NCBI GenBank assembly: GCA_039821605.1
Contig: JBCBNV010000002.1
Coordinates: forward strand, 1-64,000
DNA from: CALBPI01 sp039821605
Lineage (GTDB): Bacteria > Pseudomonadota > Gammaproteobacteria > Steroidobacterales > Woeseiaceae
DNA length: 64,000 nucleotides
Direction of reading: 5' to 3'
Position 1 is the first letter of the stretch, and every line of letters begins with the position of its first letter. Of the stretch, positions 34,096-43,239 are shown piece after piece. Made by a program: the position numbers and the translations under genes. A model generated the notes under the pieces. It did not search any database and was not told the DNA's origin. It saw only the letters and a program-made list of their open reading frames with translations.

Positions 34096-34968
34096 CTACT
34101 CCGACGCGTCCGCGAGCATGTAGGCGGGATCGATGGCGACGCCGCTCAGGTACACGCTCCAATGCAGGTGTGCGCCCGTCACGCGGCCCGTCGCACCCAC
34201 GAGTCCCAGCGTGTCGCCGACCGCCACCGTATCGCCAACCGAAACATCGATGCGACTCAGGTGGCAATACAGGGTCACGAGGCCTTCGCCGTGATCGAGC
34301 ATGACCGTGTTGCCATTGAAGAAGTAGCCGCCCGTGGCGACGACGCGGCCCGCCGCGGGCACCCGCACGGGCGTGCCCGCGGGCGCCGCGATGTCCATGC
34401 CGCTGTGCGGATTGCGCGGCTGACCATTGAAGAAGCGCCGCGAACCAAAGCTGTCGCTTTGCGGCCCCGGGACCGGTGCCGCAGCGAAGGTCTCGAGCGC
34501 GCCCGTTTCGCGCCAGCTCGCGCGTGCCGCGTCCATTTCCGCGCGTTCGCGCCGATAGCGCGCGAGCTCTTCTTCGTCGGGCGTGACGTAGCGTTGTTCC
34601 TTGATCGTCAGATGCTGCTCGCGATACTTGCGCTCGCCAACGCTGACAATGACCGTTTCGGTGCCGGCCGACGTGCGCACAGTGAGCGTCATGTCGCCGG
34701 GCTTGGTGTCGAGCGGAATGCCGGCCACAGCGGCCCAGCCCGCGCCCGTGCGGACCACGGCGACGGGCCGGTCACCCAGAGTTACCGTCGGGCGATCGCC
34801 AATGCCCAGCGGCACGACGGCGACGCCGCCCGGCACGGGCTGATGCCCGGGCAGCGCCGCCAGAGCCATCTCAGTCGCGACCAGCGCGGCCGCAAGTAGC
34901 AACACGCTGGCGCGGGCGCGGCGGAGTCGCGAGAATAGGGCGCTCAATAGTCTTCGGAGTGTTTGCAT
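34096..34968 (-). CDS. M23-family metallopeptidase, membrane-anchored
   Basis: 290 residues. One N-terminal helix (SVLLLAAALVATEMALAALP), a beta domain (about 45-125), a short coiled stretch (EEELARYRRERAEMDAARAS) and a LytM domain follow. The zinc ligands are in NPHSGMDIAAPAGTPV and GAHLHWSVYL, with GVVVATGGYFF-type core and DHGEGLVTLYCHLS. Likely cleaves peptidoglycan cross-bridges or activates amidases. The start codon overlaps the divergent DUF1993 ATG (CATG, 34,966-34,969), so each gene's leader lies inside the other. Confidence 0.87.
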   Translation of the reverse strand: MQTLRRLLSALFSRLRRARASVLLLAAALVATEMALAALPGHQPVPGGVAVVPLGIGDRPTVTLGDRPVAVVRTGAGWAAVAGIPLDTKPGDMTLTVRTSAGTETVIVSVGERKYREQHLTIKEQRYVTPDEEELARYRRERAEMDAARASWRETGALETFAAAPVPGPQSDSFGSRRFFNGQPRNPHSGMDIAAPAGTPVRVPAAGRVVATGGYFFNGNTVMLDHGEGLVTLYCHLSRIDVSVGDTVAVGDTLGLVGATGRVTGAHLHWSVYLSGVAIDPAYMLADASE

Positions 34969-35488
34969 GTCCACGTCATTGTACGAACTCTCGGTGGGCG
35001 CGTACCTGCAGTCGGTAACGGCAGTCCAGTCGGTCCTTCGCAAAGGCCGTGAATTCGCGGAGGCCGAGGGCCTGTCGCTCGACGAGATCGCGGGTACGCG
35101 GTTGCGCCAGGACATGCTGCCATTTCGTTTTCAGGTGCAGGCCGTGCGTCATCAGACCATCGACACCGTGGCGGCGTTCGACACCGGCGAGTTTGGCCCG
35201 CCCACGGGTATGGACCCCGATAACTACGATCAGTTGCAGGCACTCATCGACCGCACGCTCGAAGAACTCGAGGCTGTGGACCCCGATGCCGTGAACCAGC
35301 ATGCGGGTCGCACGCTGTACTTTCGTATGCCGGGCTTGGAGCTGCCGTTCAAGGTTGAGCAGTTCGTCATCTCGTTTGCACTGCCCAATCTCTACTTCCA
35401 CGCGACGACGGCCTACGACATCTTGCGGATCGCAGGCGTGCCGCTCGAGAAGCGCGATTTCCTGGGTCCGCTGGCCATACTGCGCTAG
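34967..35488 (+). CDS. DUF1993 family protein
   Basis: 173 residues. It begins MSTSLYELSVGAYLQSVTAV, as DUF1993 proteins do, and continues with MLPFRFQVQAVRHQTIDTVA, FYFRMPGLELPFKVEQF-like core and FALPNLYFHATTAYDILR, GVPLEKRDFLG. It has a DinB-like four-helix layout. Function unknown. GGAG about 8 bases before the ATG supports the start; this site lies within the divergent M23 gene. Its stop overlaps the convergent LytTR gene's stop (CTAG, 35,485-35,488). Confidence 0.85.
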   Translation: MSTSLYELSVGAYLQSVTAVQSVLRKGREFAEAEGLSLDEIAGTRLRQDMLPFRFQVQAVRHQTIDTVAAFDTGEFGPPTGMDPDNYDQLQALIDRTLEELEAVDPDAVNQHAGRTLYFRMPGLELPFKVEQFVISFALPNLYFHATTAYDILRIAGVPLEKRDFLGPLAILR

Positions 35489-36393
35489 CCAGCGGCGTCT
35501 TCCCGCACAAAGTCGCGGCCCAGCCGCGTGCTGACCTCACTGCGCTTGCGCCGGCTCACGGGCAGCCGCGCGCCGTTCACGAGTTCCACCTGCCAGCGAT
35601 CGCCCGTGCGCCGGAGTCGGCTGACGGCGTCGAGGTGTACCCAGTGCGAGCGGTGGATGCGCAGGCCCGCGTCGCCGTAGCTCGATTCGACTTCTGCCAG
35701 TGACCCGAGGACCATGGCGCGCCCGCGCCGCGTGACCACCTGCAGGTAGTGCAGGTCCGAGGACACGGCCAGCACCTCATCGCCAATGGCGGCCGGGAGT
35801 CGCGCTTCGAAGCGTGAGGCGTCCGGCGGGTCGTCGTGCGGTGGCGGTGCCGGTTTGTCTGCGTCGCCGGTCGTCTCGTCGGCGGGCGCCAGCGTGAATG
35901 AGCGACTGGAGGGCCCACCGTCATCGCGCCGCATCGCCGCCGCAATGGGCTCGAGATTGATCACGAGCCAGGTGGCGAGGAACGGCGGTGCGACCTCCAG
36001 TGCCTCAACGGCCACGGCGCCCAGCCAGGAGCCTGCAGCAATACCGCGGGCGGCTTCGCTATCGGCGCCGCCCTGGCCGCCGAGCGGAAACAGGAGCTCG
36101 AGCCCCCAGGCGATGGGAGCAAACAACAGCACGCCCGTCACGCCGGCCAGCACCACAAGGCGCCAGTCGCGCAGCCTGGGTGCCAGCCGAAGCCAACCGG
36201 CGGCTGCCACCAGGCACAAGCCGAGCCCCATGCCGATGTGCAGCGCCCAGAACAGGAGGCGCGCGAGGAATCCGAGGGGTTCGGATGCGGCCGGCGCCAG
36301 CACGGCAAACAGGACACTCAGGCCCGCGGTCGTGATCCCGATGCGTTGTGCGAAGGGTCCGGGCCCCGTGCGCGTTGCGAAGTCACCACTCAT
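35485..36393 (-). CDS. Membrane-bound LytTR DNA-binding regulator
   Basis: 302 residues. Four hydrophobic helices (about 20-155, for example LSVLFAVLAPAASEPLG and VVLAGVTGVLLFAPIAWGLE) are followed by an acidic/Pro linker. The C-terminal LytTR domain (about 205-300) contains VSSDLHYLQVVTRRGRAMVL, IHRSHWVHLDAVSRL and LPVSRRKRSEV. There is no receiver domain, so it is a one-component membrane-tethered regulator. The start at ATG 36,393 is preferred over a TTG 33 bases upstream. Signal and targets unknown. Confidence 0.83.
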   Translation of the reverse strand: MSGDFATRTGPGPFAQRIGITTAGLSVLFAVLAPAASEPLGFLARLLFWALHIGMGLGLCLVAAAGWLRLAPRLRDWRLVVLAGVTGVLLFAPIAWGLELLFPLGGQGGADSEAARGIAAGSWLGAVAVEALEVAPPFLATWLVINLEPIAAAMRRDDGGPSSRSFTLAPADETTGDADKPAPPPHDDPPDASRFEARLPAAIGDEVLAVSSDLHYLQVVTRRGRAMVLGSLAEVESSYGDAGLRIHRSHWVHLDAVSRLRRTGDRWQVELVNGARLPVSRRKRSEVSTRLGRDFVREDAAG

Positions 36394-36538
36394 GCCGTCG
36401 ATGATAGCCCGCGACCGTTCATTCAAGAATGGCGCCGCCCATTCAATTTCGCTGGTTCCCGCCCGGTGTGCGCCGCAGGGTGGCCTCGTCGCATCTCCCC
36501 CCGGAATGCTCGCTTAAGACTTGAATGGAGACACCCTC

Positions 36539-37186
36539 ATGAACCGCAGTGTACTTTCCCTTTGCGTTGCCCTGGCTCTGCCGGTCGCGGCGGCGGCCGA
36601 AGACAACCGCTTCTACGTCACCGCCGACGTCGGCGCGAACTTCCTGGGCTCGGAGGACCTGGACTTCCGCGATGGCATGACGACGGGTAGCGCGTCGGCG
36701 GACTTCGACCCCTCGTTCGCAGGCGGCGCCACGCTCGGCTGGCGCATCAACGACCAGTGGCGGCTCGAAGGCGAGCTCATGTATCGACGCAACGAGATGG
36801 ACGACATCACGTTGCCCGGTGTTGGCAGCTCGACGGAAGGCGACTTCGCGTCACTGTCGCTCGGTGCCAGCGCGCTCTACGACTTCAACCTGTTCGGCAA
36901 CGAGGACGTCACGAGCTTTGTCGGTGCCGGCGTCGTCTTTGTCCAGGAAATCGACATCGACTTCACCGTGGGCGGCCAGGAAACCTCTTTCGAAACCGAC
37001 GACGTCGGATTCCAGGTGCAGTTCGGCGCCCGCTACGACCTGGGCGACCGGTGGTTCGTGGACGCGCGCGTGCGCTACCTCGCACTGTCGGGTGTGGAGC
37101 TCGAATTTCCCGATGACACGAGCCGCATCGTCAAAGCGGACTACGCCCCGTTGACGGTTTCCGCCGGGATCGGCTACCGATTCTGA
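36539..37186 (+). CDS. Outer-membrane beta-barrel protein
   Basis: 215 residues. Start ATG 36,539 has GGAG upstream. Signal peptide MNRSVLSLCVALALPVAAAA. Eight-strand barrel look: FYVTADVGANFLG, GGATLGWRINDQWRLEGELM, FASLSLGASALYDF, FVGAGVVFVQEIDIDF, FQVQFGARYDLGDRWFVDAR, and the C-terminal Phe in AGIGYRF. It resembles OmpA-like/OmpW-like small porin-type barrels. Acidic loops. Exact role unknown. Confidence 0.82.
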   Translation: MNRSVLSLCVALALPVAAAAEDNRFYVTADVGANFLGSEDLDFRDGMTTGSASADFDPSFAGGATLGWRINDQWRLEGELMYRRNEMDDITLPGVGSSTEGDFASLSLGASALYDFNLFGNEDVTSFVGAGVVFVQEIDIDFTVGGQETSFETDDVGFQVQFGARYDLGDRWFVDARVRYLALSGVELEFPDDTSRIVKADYAPLTVSAGIGYRF

Positions 37187-37235
37187 CGATCGCCGATCGT
37201 GCGCCCCCGGGGGGGCGGCGACAGCCATTGCCGGG

Positions 37236-37943
37236 GTGCTATGCTCCCCGGCGATGGCACCCCCCACCTCGGCAGACTCGCCCACTGCCGCAAACCCTGG
37301 CATCCGCTGGGGTTTGCTCGTGCTTATCGTGGCCGTGATACCCATCGTCACGGTCAACGCAAACTACGTCATCTCCTCGCGTGCGGACCTCATTCCCGAC
37401 TGCTTCGTGTACCTCGAGGGCTGCACCTCGATCAGCGCCACGGGGCGCTACGGCGTGAGCTACTGGTTGTTCAAGGTGTTCATGCTGCCGCAGGCGGTGT
37501 TGCTGGCGTTGTTCTGGCGGCGGCTTGCACGTGGATTGCCGTCACCGGGCCCCCGCGACGCGCTGCTCATTGCGGGCCTCATCGGTGCCGCATTTCTCGT
37601 CGTGTATACGGTCTTCCTGGGCTCGCAGGGTGACGTCTACCGGCTCATGCGCCGCTACGGCGTGTTCGTTTTCTTTCTCGGCACCTTTGTCGCGCAGATA
37701 CTGGCCACGCGGCGGCTTGCGCGCAGTGGGCCGACCCGACACGCGCTGCGGTTTCAGCAGGCGTTGCTGTTTGTCATGGGCATGCTTGCGCTCGCGGAGA
37801 TCCCGCTGGGCACGTTTGGGCTTCAGGACGACCGGGCCGAGAATGTGATCGAGTGGAATTTCTCGCTGGCGATGCAGGTCTGGTTTGCGAGTTGGCTGTT
37901 TGTTGCGCTGCCGCAACGCGAGGCGCGCGCCAGGCACGATTGA
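37236..37943 (+). CDS. Six-helix membrane protein, possibly Frag1/DRAM-like
   Basis: 235 residues with about six transmembrane helices (for example WGLLVLIVAVIPIVTVN, YWLFKVFMLPQAVLLALFW, ALLIAGLIGAAFLVVYTVF, VFVFFLGTFVAQILA). Between the first two is a conserved-looking loop CFVYLEGCTSISATGRYG with two Cys. The IS..GRYG...FK..MLP pattern reminds me of Frag1/DRAM/Sfk1-type proteins, but I am not sure. ATG 37,236 follows GGGG; ATG 37,254 is an equally possible start. Confidence 0.65.
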   Translation: MLCSPAMAPPTSADSPTAANPGIRWGLLVLIVAVIPIVTVNANYVISSRADLIPDCFVYLEGCTSISATGRYGVSYWLFKVFMLPQAVLLALFWRRLARGLPSPGPRDALLIAGLIGAAFLVVYTVFLGSQGDVYRLMRRYGVFVFFLGTFVAQILATRRLARSGPTRHALRFQQALLFVMGMLALAEIPLGTFGLQDDRAENVIEWNFSLAMQVWFASWLFVALPQREARARHD

Positions 37944-38074
37944 GCGCCCGCGTCGGCGGGTGTATGGTGGCGCCACTGTCGGCCGCAAGGCCGCAAATCT
38001 CGTCAAAACCGATCGGCCCGCAGCGCGCTTTCCGCGACGACCTCGCGCCCGATCGCCGACCAAAAGGATGTATC

Positions 38075-40240
38075 GTGAGCGCAACTCGCCGTGTCATCGC
38101 CATAGCAGCGCTGCTGCCGCTGGCCGCCTTACCAGAACCCGCCCAAGCTCAGACGGACGACTCCGCCTTCGAAGAAATTGTGGTCACGGCTCAGCGCCGT
38201 GAGCAAAGCATCTTCGAGGTGCCTGTCGCGATCAGCGCCTTCTCGGCCGAAGCCATCGAGAAGCAGGGCATCAAGAACCTCATCGACGTCGGCAAGTTTG
38301 TGCCGAACCTCAACGTCACCGGCTTCTCCGCGGGCCACACCTCGACCGCCAACCCGTTTATCCGCGGGATCGGTCTGCAGGACCACCTGATCACCACGGA
38401 CCCGGGTGTCTCGGTTTACGTCGATGGTGTCTACCTGGGACGCCAGGTGGGACAGAACTGGAGTCTCTCGAACATCGAGCGCATCGAAGTGCTGCGTGGC
38501 CCACAGGGCACGTTGTACGGTCGAAACTCGATTGGCGGTGCCATCAACATCATCACCGAGAAGCCCGGCGACGAGGAAGTCAGCCGCGCAGGCATCGAGG
38601 TGGGCACACGAGGTCGCGTGAACGGTGACTTCTATTCGAACGTGGTGCTCGACGACACGCTGGCCGTGTCGTTTAACGGTGCCTTCCAGCGCCGCAACGG
38701 CATCGGCAAGTTCCTGAACGTGCCGGACCCCGAGGCTGATGTTGGCGAGCTGCGTGACATCTCGGCGCGCATCGCGGCGCGCTGGACGCCCGCCGACAAC
38801 TTCTCACTGCTGTTCACCGCTGACGGCAATGACGGCGAGGGTGGCCTGCGCCCCTACACGACGCTGATCGACGAAGTGCCCAACGGTGGCGTCTTCCAGG
38901 CGGGCTACAGCAACTCCGACCTGGCCGCCGACCCCTACGACAACAACACGGGTCAGGCGCAGCAGACGGGCGTGAGCAACCAGGCGTTCGGCATCTCGCT
39001 GACCGCAACCTGGGACATCTCGGACTCGCTGACGGGCCAGTTCATCTTCTCGGACCGCCACTCGGAGTACGAGAGCGGCCTCGACGATGACGGATTCGTT
39101 GACGACTTCCTATCCTTCCCCGAGATCGGCGAGGCCGACCAGCAGTCGTTCGAAATCCAGCTTTCGGGTGAGTCGGGCGCCCTGGATTTTGTCGGGGGCC
39201 TCTACTGGTTCGAGGAAGAAGGCGAGAACGACCAGAACCCCACGGTCTTCCTTGGCGGTCCGGGCACGTTCACGCTGGGCCAGGACACAGAGAGCTTCGC
39301 GATCTTCGGCAACATCGGCTACCAGCTCAACGACGACCTGCGTCTGTCGGCCGGCCTTCGCTACACCGAGGACGAGAAGGACGCGCGCGTCAACATCAAC
39401 GACTCGTTGATCAATACGAGCGCCAGCCGTGACTGGGACGAGATCGCCTGGGAAATCGCGCTGACCTACGACATCAACGACGACATCAACGCCTACGGCA
39501 CGATCCAGAACGGCTACCAGTCGGGCCAATTCCCGCCGCGTCCGTTCTGCCTGTTCGGTTCGCTGGACTTCACGCAGCCCGGCAACGTGAGCACGCCCAA
39601 CTGCTTTGTGGCCAACGACAACGTGACGGCGATCAACTACGAAGCGGGCCTCAAGGGCCAGCCGCGCGACACGCTGCAGCTGTCGGTAGCCGTGTTCTTT
39701 ACCGAATACTCGGACCTGCCCTACCAGGTCTCGACGACGACGGGCGCGGGTTTCGACACGCAGAACCTCATCGTCGACCAGGAGTCGTTCGGTGTGGAAA
39801 TCGAAAGCGCCTGGGCGCCGACCGATGCCTTCACACTGCACACGACGCTGGGCTACATCGATGCCGACGTGGACGCACCGGGCGCACCGACGGCGGTCGC
39901 GCCGCTCACGCCTGAGTTCACGGCCTCGATCAGCCCGGAATACACGATGCCATTCGCCAGTGGTGAGCTGACCCTGCGTGGTGACTGGTCTTACCGTGAC
40001 GACATGTTCGGCGAGCCTACGAGCGACCCGGGCCGCTTCACGCAGATCGACAGCCGTGAACTGCTGAATTTCGATTTCAGCTACGCGCCTGACGACGCGA
40101 ACTGGACCGTGGGTCTGTACGGCCGCAACATCACCGACGAGCGTTACGACAACGCGCGCCTGAACACCGGTGACTACGTGCTCGTGATTCTGTCAAACGA
40201 CGCGAGCGAGTTCGGCGTCCGGTTCAAGACGGAGTTCTGA
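38075..40240 (+). CDS. TonB-dependent receptor
   Basis: 721 residues, GTG start preceded by AAAGGA. Signal peptide ends PAQAQ, then the TonB box FEEIVVTAQRREQS. The plug domain has VPVAISAFSAEAIEKQGIKN, RGIGLQDHLITTDPGVSVYV and LRGPQGTLYGRNSIGGAINI. A 22-strand barrel ends GVRFKTEF. It takes up an energy-dependent nutrient across the outer membrane. No binding-protein or regulatory partner adjoins, so the ligand is unknown. The barrel is rich in Asp, as is common in marine receptors. Confidence 0.92.
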   Translation: MSATRRVIAIAALLPLAALPEPAQAQTDDSAFEEIVVTAQRREQSIFEVPVAISAFSAEAIEKQGIKNLIDVGKFVPNLNVTGFSAGHTSTANPFIRGIGLQDHLITTDPGVSVYVDGVYLGRQVGQNWSLSNIERIEVLRGPQGTLYGRNSIGGAINIITEKPGDEEVSRAGIEVGTRGRVNGDFYSNVVLDDTLAVSFNGAFQRRNGIGKFLNVPDPEADVGELRDISARIAARWTPADNFSLLFTADGNDGEGGLRPYTTLIDEVPNGGVFQAGYSNSDLAADPYDNNTGQAQQTGVSNQAFGISLTATWDISDSLTGQFIFSDRHSEYESGLDDDGFVDDFLSFPEIGEADQQSFEIQLSGESGALDFVGGLYWFEEEGENDQNPTVFLGGPGTFTLGQDTESFAIFGNIGYQLNDDLRLSAGLRYTEDEKDARVNINDSLINTSASRDWDEIAWEIALTYDINDDINAYGTIQNGYQSGQFPPRPFCLFGSLDFTQPGNVSTPNCFVANDNVTAINYEAGLKGQPRDTLQLSVAVFFTEYSDLPYQVSTTTGAGFDTQNLIVDQESFGVEIESAWAPTDAFTLHTTLGYIDADVDAPGAPTAVAPLTPEFTASISPEYTMPFASGELTLRGDWSYRDDMFGEPTSDPGRFTQIDSRELLNFDFSYAPDDANWTVGLYGRNITDERYDNARLNTGDYVLVILSNDASEFGVRFKTEF

Positions 40241-40284
40241 CAATCGGTGTCGGGGTGTGCATTCGGCACACCCCGGCGCCGTTT

Positions 40285-40470
40285 GTCATTGCGAGGGGCG
40301 AAGCCCTAAGACTGTCATTGCGAGGGGCGAAGCCCAAGTTCGTCATTGCGAGGGGCGAAGCCCCGCTGCAATCTCCCGACATCACGATGGCGTTGAGAGA
40401 TTGCCGCGGCCGCTCCGCGGCCTCGCAATGACGGAATACTCGCACCGCGGCCTCGCAATGACCGCATCCG
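40285..40470. repeat. Palindromic repeat cluster 1
   Basis: Three direct units GTCATTGCGAGGGGCGAAGC lie within ~80 bases. They are followed by one complete inverted element: GCAATCTCCCGACATCACGA, GGCGTTGAGAGATTGCCGCG, then CGGCCTCGCAATGACGG. The two ends pair (GTCATTGCGAGG with CCTCGCAATGAC), giving a long hairpin. Same family as the clusters near 41,350, 43,400 and 54,152. It lies between the TonB receptor gene and the glyoxalase-like gene, both on the + strand. Confidence 0.85.
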
Positions 40471-40562
40471 GCCAACCCATTCATCCCCGTAATCGCCATA
40501 TGCATCCCTGACTGACGCACTCGCGTTACTATCCGGCCTGGACAACGAACGCCGGGGCGGTC

Positions 40563-40913
40563 ATGAGCAATCACCACCATATCGACTACGTCGAGATTCC
40601 TTCGAAAGACCTTGCCGCGACCAAGGCATTCTTCGCCACGGTGTTCGACTTCAAGTTCACCGATTACGGCGACGACTACACTGCCTTTGCGAGCGTGGGC
40701 GTGACCGGTGGCTTCTTCACCTCGCCCAATGTGTCGCAGGCAAAGCAGGGCGCCACGCTCGTGGTGTTCTACAGCGCCGATCTGGAGGCCACACAGGCGG
40801 CCGTCGAAGCTGCGGGTGGCACCGTCACGCAGGCGATTTTCTCTTTTCCGGGCGGGCGCCGATTCCATTTCGATGAACCCGGCGGCAGCGAGTTCGCGGT
40901 CTGGAGCGAGTGA
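40563..40913 (+). CDS. Glyoxalase/VOC-superfamily protein
   Basis: 116 residues. Starts MSNHHHIDYVEIPSKDLAAT, with the paired beta-alpha-beta-beta-beta units of vicinal-oxygen-chelate proteins: AFFATVFDFKFTDYGDDY, GATLVVFYSADLEATQAAVE and RRFHFDEPGGSEFAVWSE. Possible metal ligands are His6/His7 and Glu115. It is of the short 'extradiol/glyoxalase' type and the substrate is unknown. It is followed after one base by the MAPEG gene, so they form an operon. Confidence 0.85.
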   Translation: MSNHHHIDYVEIPSKDLAATKAFFATVFDFKFTDYGDDYTAFASVGVTGGFFTSPNVSQAKQGATLVVFYSADLEATQAAVEAAGGTVTQAIFSFPGGRRFHFDEPGGSEFAVWSE

Positions 40914-40914
40914 C

Positions 40915-41340
40915 ATGAATTTCCTGCTGATCCAGTGGCCCTTCCTGGGCATGATGGTGCTGACCTTCGTGGTCTGGGTGACGCTGTACCGCCGCCGCAT
41001 CGCCTATATGAGAGCCGAGAGAATTCACCCGCAGAGAGTGTCGACGCCAGAAAAGGGCAGGCAGCTCATTCCTGATCACGTCAACTACCCCGCGAATAAT
41101 TACAATCACCTGTTTGAGCTGCCCGTGCTCTTCTACGCGCTGGTGCTGTTCCTCATCGCCACGGGCATGGACGACCGCATCGACGCCGCGCTGGCCTGGG
41201 GGTTTTTCCTGGGACGCTGCGCACACAGTTTCGAGCAATGCACGACCAACATCGTCATGCGCCGCTTTATTCTGTTCATAATCTCGTCGTTGTTCGTCTG
41301 GGCGCTCTTGTTCCGGACCTTGGTGCGGTTGCACCTGTAG
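40915..41340 (+). CDS. MAPEG-family membrane protein
   Basis: 141 residues, four helices. PANNYNHLFELPVLFYALVL is the typical MAPEG motif. FLGRCAHSFEQCTTNIVMRR follows, then a final helix with FIISSLFVWALLFRTLVRL. Family members in eukaryotes are glutathione-dependent; the bacterial versions are little studied. The start ATG lies one base after the VOC gene stop, which fits co-translation. Confidence 0.87.
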   Translation: MNFLLIQWPFLGMMVLTFVVWVTLYRRRIAYMRAERIHPQRVSTPEKGRQLIPDHVNYPANNYNHLFELPVLFYALVLFLIATGMDDRIDAALAWGFFLGRCAHSFEQCTTNIVMRRFILFIISSLFVWALLFRTLVRLHL

Positions 41341-41348
41341 TCCGTCCC

Positions 41349-41595
41349 TGTCATCGCGAGGGGCGAAGCAAGCGTTCTGTCATCGCGAGGCCGCTGTACA
41401 AGAGTCCCGTCATCGCGATGCCGCTGTACAAGCGTCCCGTCATTGCGAGGCCGCTGTACAAGCGTCCCGTCATTGCGAGGCCGCGGAGCGGCCGCGGCAA
41501 TCTCTTAACGCCATCGTGACGTCGGGAGATTGCCGCGGGGCTTCGCCCCTCGCAATGACGGAGCTTTTACGCCGCCCCTCGCAATGACGAGACTC
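41349..41595. repeat. Palindromic repeat cluster 2 with a 30-bp tandem array
   Basis: Four units begin GTCAT(C/T)GCGA at 41,379, 41,409, 41,439 and 41,469, an exact 30-bp period (CATCGCGAGGCCGCTGTACA plus AGCGTCCC). They run into a complete inverted element: GCGGAGCGGCCGCGGCAATC, CGTGACGTCGGGAGATTGCC, then CGGGGCTTCGCCCCTCGCAA. It lies between the convergent MAPEG and DUF5666 genes and may also serve as a terminator. Units have drifted slightly and there are no unique spacers, so it is not a CRISPR. Confidence 0.85.
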
Positions 41596-41742
41596 CTGCG
41601 CTGCCTCCGTGATGACCTCAGTGTTCATCTGAGCCCTGCCGGTTCTCACGCCAGTGCGCGTTGCGATGTGCCCGAGAAACGCGCGGGCGGGCCACGATCA
41701 CTCGTGACCCGCCCGGGCGTCGCATGCGTACAAAGCGTGCAA

Positions 41743-43239
41743 TCAGTCGTCGTCGTCCTCGAACTCAACCTCTTCGGCCACGAGTGTGGTGTCGGAGGAC
41801 TCGAAGCCCTTGGCCTTGACGAGATCGCCGACAGCTACGCTCGAGAAGAACGCGGATGCCGAAATGGGCGCGTCGTCGCGACTCTCGAACTCCGTGTTGC
41901 CATTCGTCTCGATCGTCACGCCGAGAATTTGCAGTGTCGGTTCCGTGACGCTGTCGACAAAGCCCTGCAGGATCGTCTCCTCATCGTCTTCGTCGTCCTC
42001 GCGCTCGAGTCGGCTGGCCAGCACTTCACCGCTGTCTGCCGGTGACTCGGTGCCGCGAATCTCGAGGTAGTCGCCAACGAGGATATCGGCAACGGTCAGG
42101 CGACCCTCATCGTCGTCGTCGTCGTCCTCCATTCGAGTTTGCACGTCGACCCGGACTGGAATGCCCAGCATGACGATGGTGTCGTTGGCAGCATCGACGC
42201 TGTCGACGCGCGCGGCGATGCGGATGTTGCGCTCGCCTTCGTTCTCGAACTCGATCTCGTCAGCAACGAGCACGCCGTTCGCATCGATACGACCTTCCAC
42301 CTCGACCTTGATGTTGAGGGCGAGATCGTCGACGAGACCGTCTTCGTATCGCGTTGCGTCGGTTGTCGTGACGGGCTGGCCCGCGACATCGAAGTCCTGC
42401 GCGGATTCGAAGCGCGTGATGTAGCCCTCGATTTCTACTTCGAAGTCGTCATCGTCAAAGCCGTCGTCATCGTCGTCGTAGTCGGGCAGTGGCGATTCGA
42501 AGTCGACCTCCGTGGCGATGAGCTCGCCGTTCGGGCCGAACTGGGTGCCCTTGACCTCAACGAAGTCGCCGTCGGCGGGCTGGCCACCGGGGAAGTCGTC
42601 GAGGGTGGCCGTGCTGTAGTCGACGACCAGGTCGTTGATGCTGAAGGTCATGCCAGCCGTGTCGAGCGCGGCAACAAAGCCGTACACCTCAAACTCATTG
42701 TCGTCGGCGTCTTCCCGCTCGATCCGGCTTGCGACGATGTTGCCTTCACCGTCGAATTGACCGCTGACCTCGACGATGTCGCCGACACTGATGCCTTCAA
42801 GTGATTCCGGACTGAAGTCGTCGTCGAACGAGGTGTCCGCGACAACCAGAACGGTTTGCCCGAGTACCACCAAGGTGCCGTTGGCCAGGTCGATGTCGCT
42901 GACGGGGCCCTCGACGGACTCGTCGTAGAACACTTCGTCGGCTGTGCCGTTCTCACCGTCGTCATCTATGGTGCCTTTGACACTGACGATGTGGCCAATG
43001 CTCAGATCGGCCTGAGTGCCGGGCTGGCCGCTGACGCTAAACACGGCGTTGTCCGTGTTGTAGCGCACGCCATTGACGACGACGCTGCCGAAGTTGGTGA
43101 TGGGGCCGACTGATATGACGGGTTGGGGGTTGGTGCCTGCGGACGGTGCGGGTGCCGGGGCATCCGATGAACCGCCGCTGCAGGCGGCGACAGAGATCAC
43201 GGCCGCCACGGCCGCGATGCTGCGAAGGGATGGTTTCAT
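41743..43239 (-). CDS. DUF5666-repeat lipoprotein, strongly acidic
   Basis: 498 residues. ATG 43,239 has AGGAGA 8 bases upstream. Lipobox AVISVAACSGG. The mature protein is a string of about five or six DUF5666-type beta domains, each with the pattern VGDIVEVSGQFDGEGNIVAS plus RIERED or a similar end. Examples are DGDFVEVKGTQFGPNGELIA, IKVEVEGRIDANGVLVADEI, VGDYLEIRGTESPADSGEVL and VGDLVKAKGFESSDTTLVAE. Acidic runs join them (DYDDDDDGFDDDDF and a DDDD C-terminus), which could bind cations. Role unknown; probably outer-membrane anchored. Confidence 0.82.
   Translation of the reverse strand: MKPSLRSIAAVAAVISVAACSGGSSDAPAPAPSAGTNPQPVISVGPITNFGSVVVNGVRYNTDNAVFSVSGQPGTQADLSIGHIVSVKGTIDDDGENGTADEVFYDESVEGPVSDIDLANGTLVVLGQTVLVVADTSFDDDFSPESLEGISVGDIVEVSGQFDGEGNIVASRIEREDADDNEFEVYGFVAALDTAGMTFSINDLVVDYSTATLDDFPGGQPADGDFVEVKGTQFGPNGELIATEVDFESPLPDYDDDDDGFDDDDFEVEIEGYITRFESAQDFDVAGQPVTTTDATRYEDGLVDDLALNIKVEVEGRIDANGVLVADEIEFENEGERNIRIAARVDSVDAANDTIVMLGIPVRVDVQTRMEDDDDDDEGRLTVADILVGDYLEIRGTESPADSGEVLASRLEREDDEDDEETILQGFVDSVTEPTLQILGVTIETNGNTEFESRDDAPISASAFFSSVAVGDLVKAKGFESSDTTLVAEEVEFEDDDD

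Noticed and set aside
41379..41490. Regular 30-bp repeats that could be taken for a CRISPR array
   Set aside because: There are no unique spacers between units, the units are drifted copies of a palindromic element found elsewhere in the window, and no cas genes are near.
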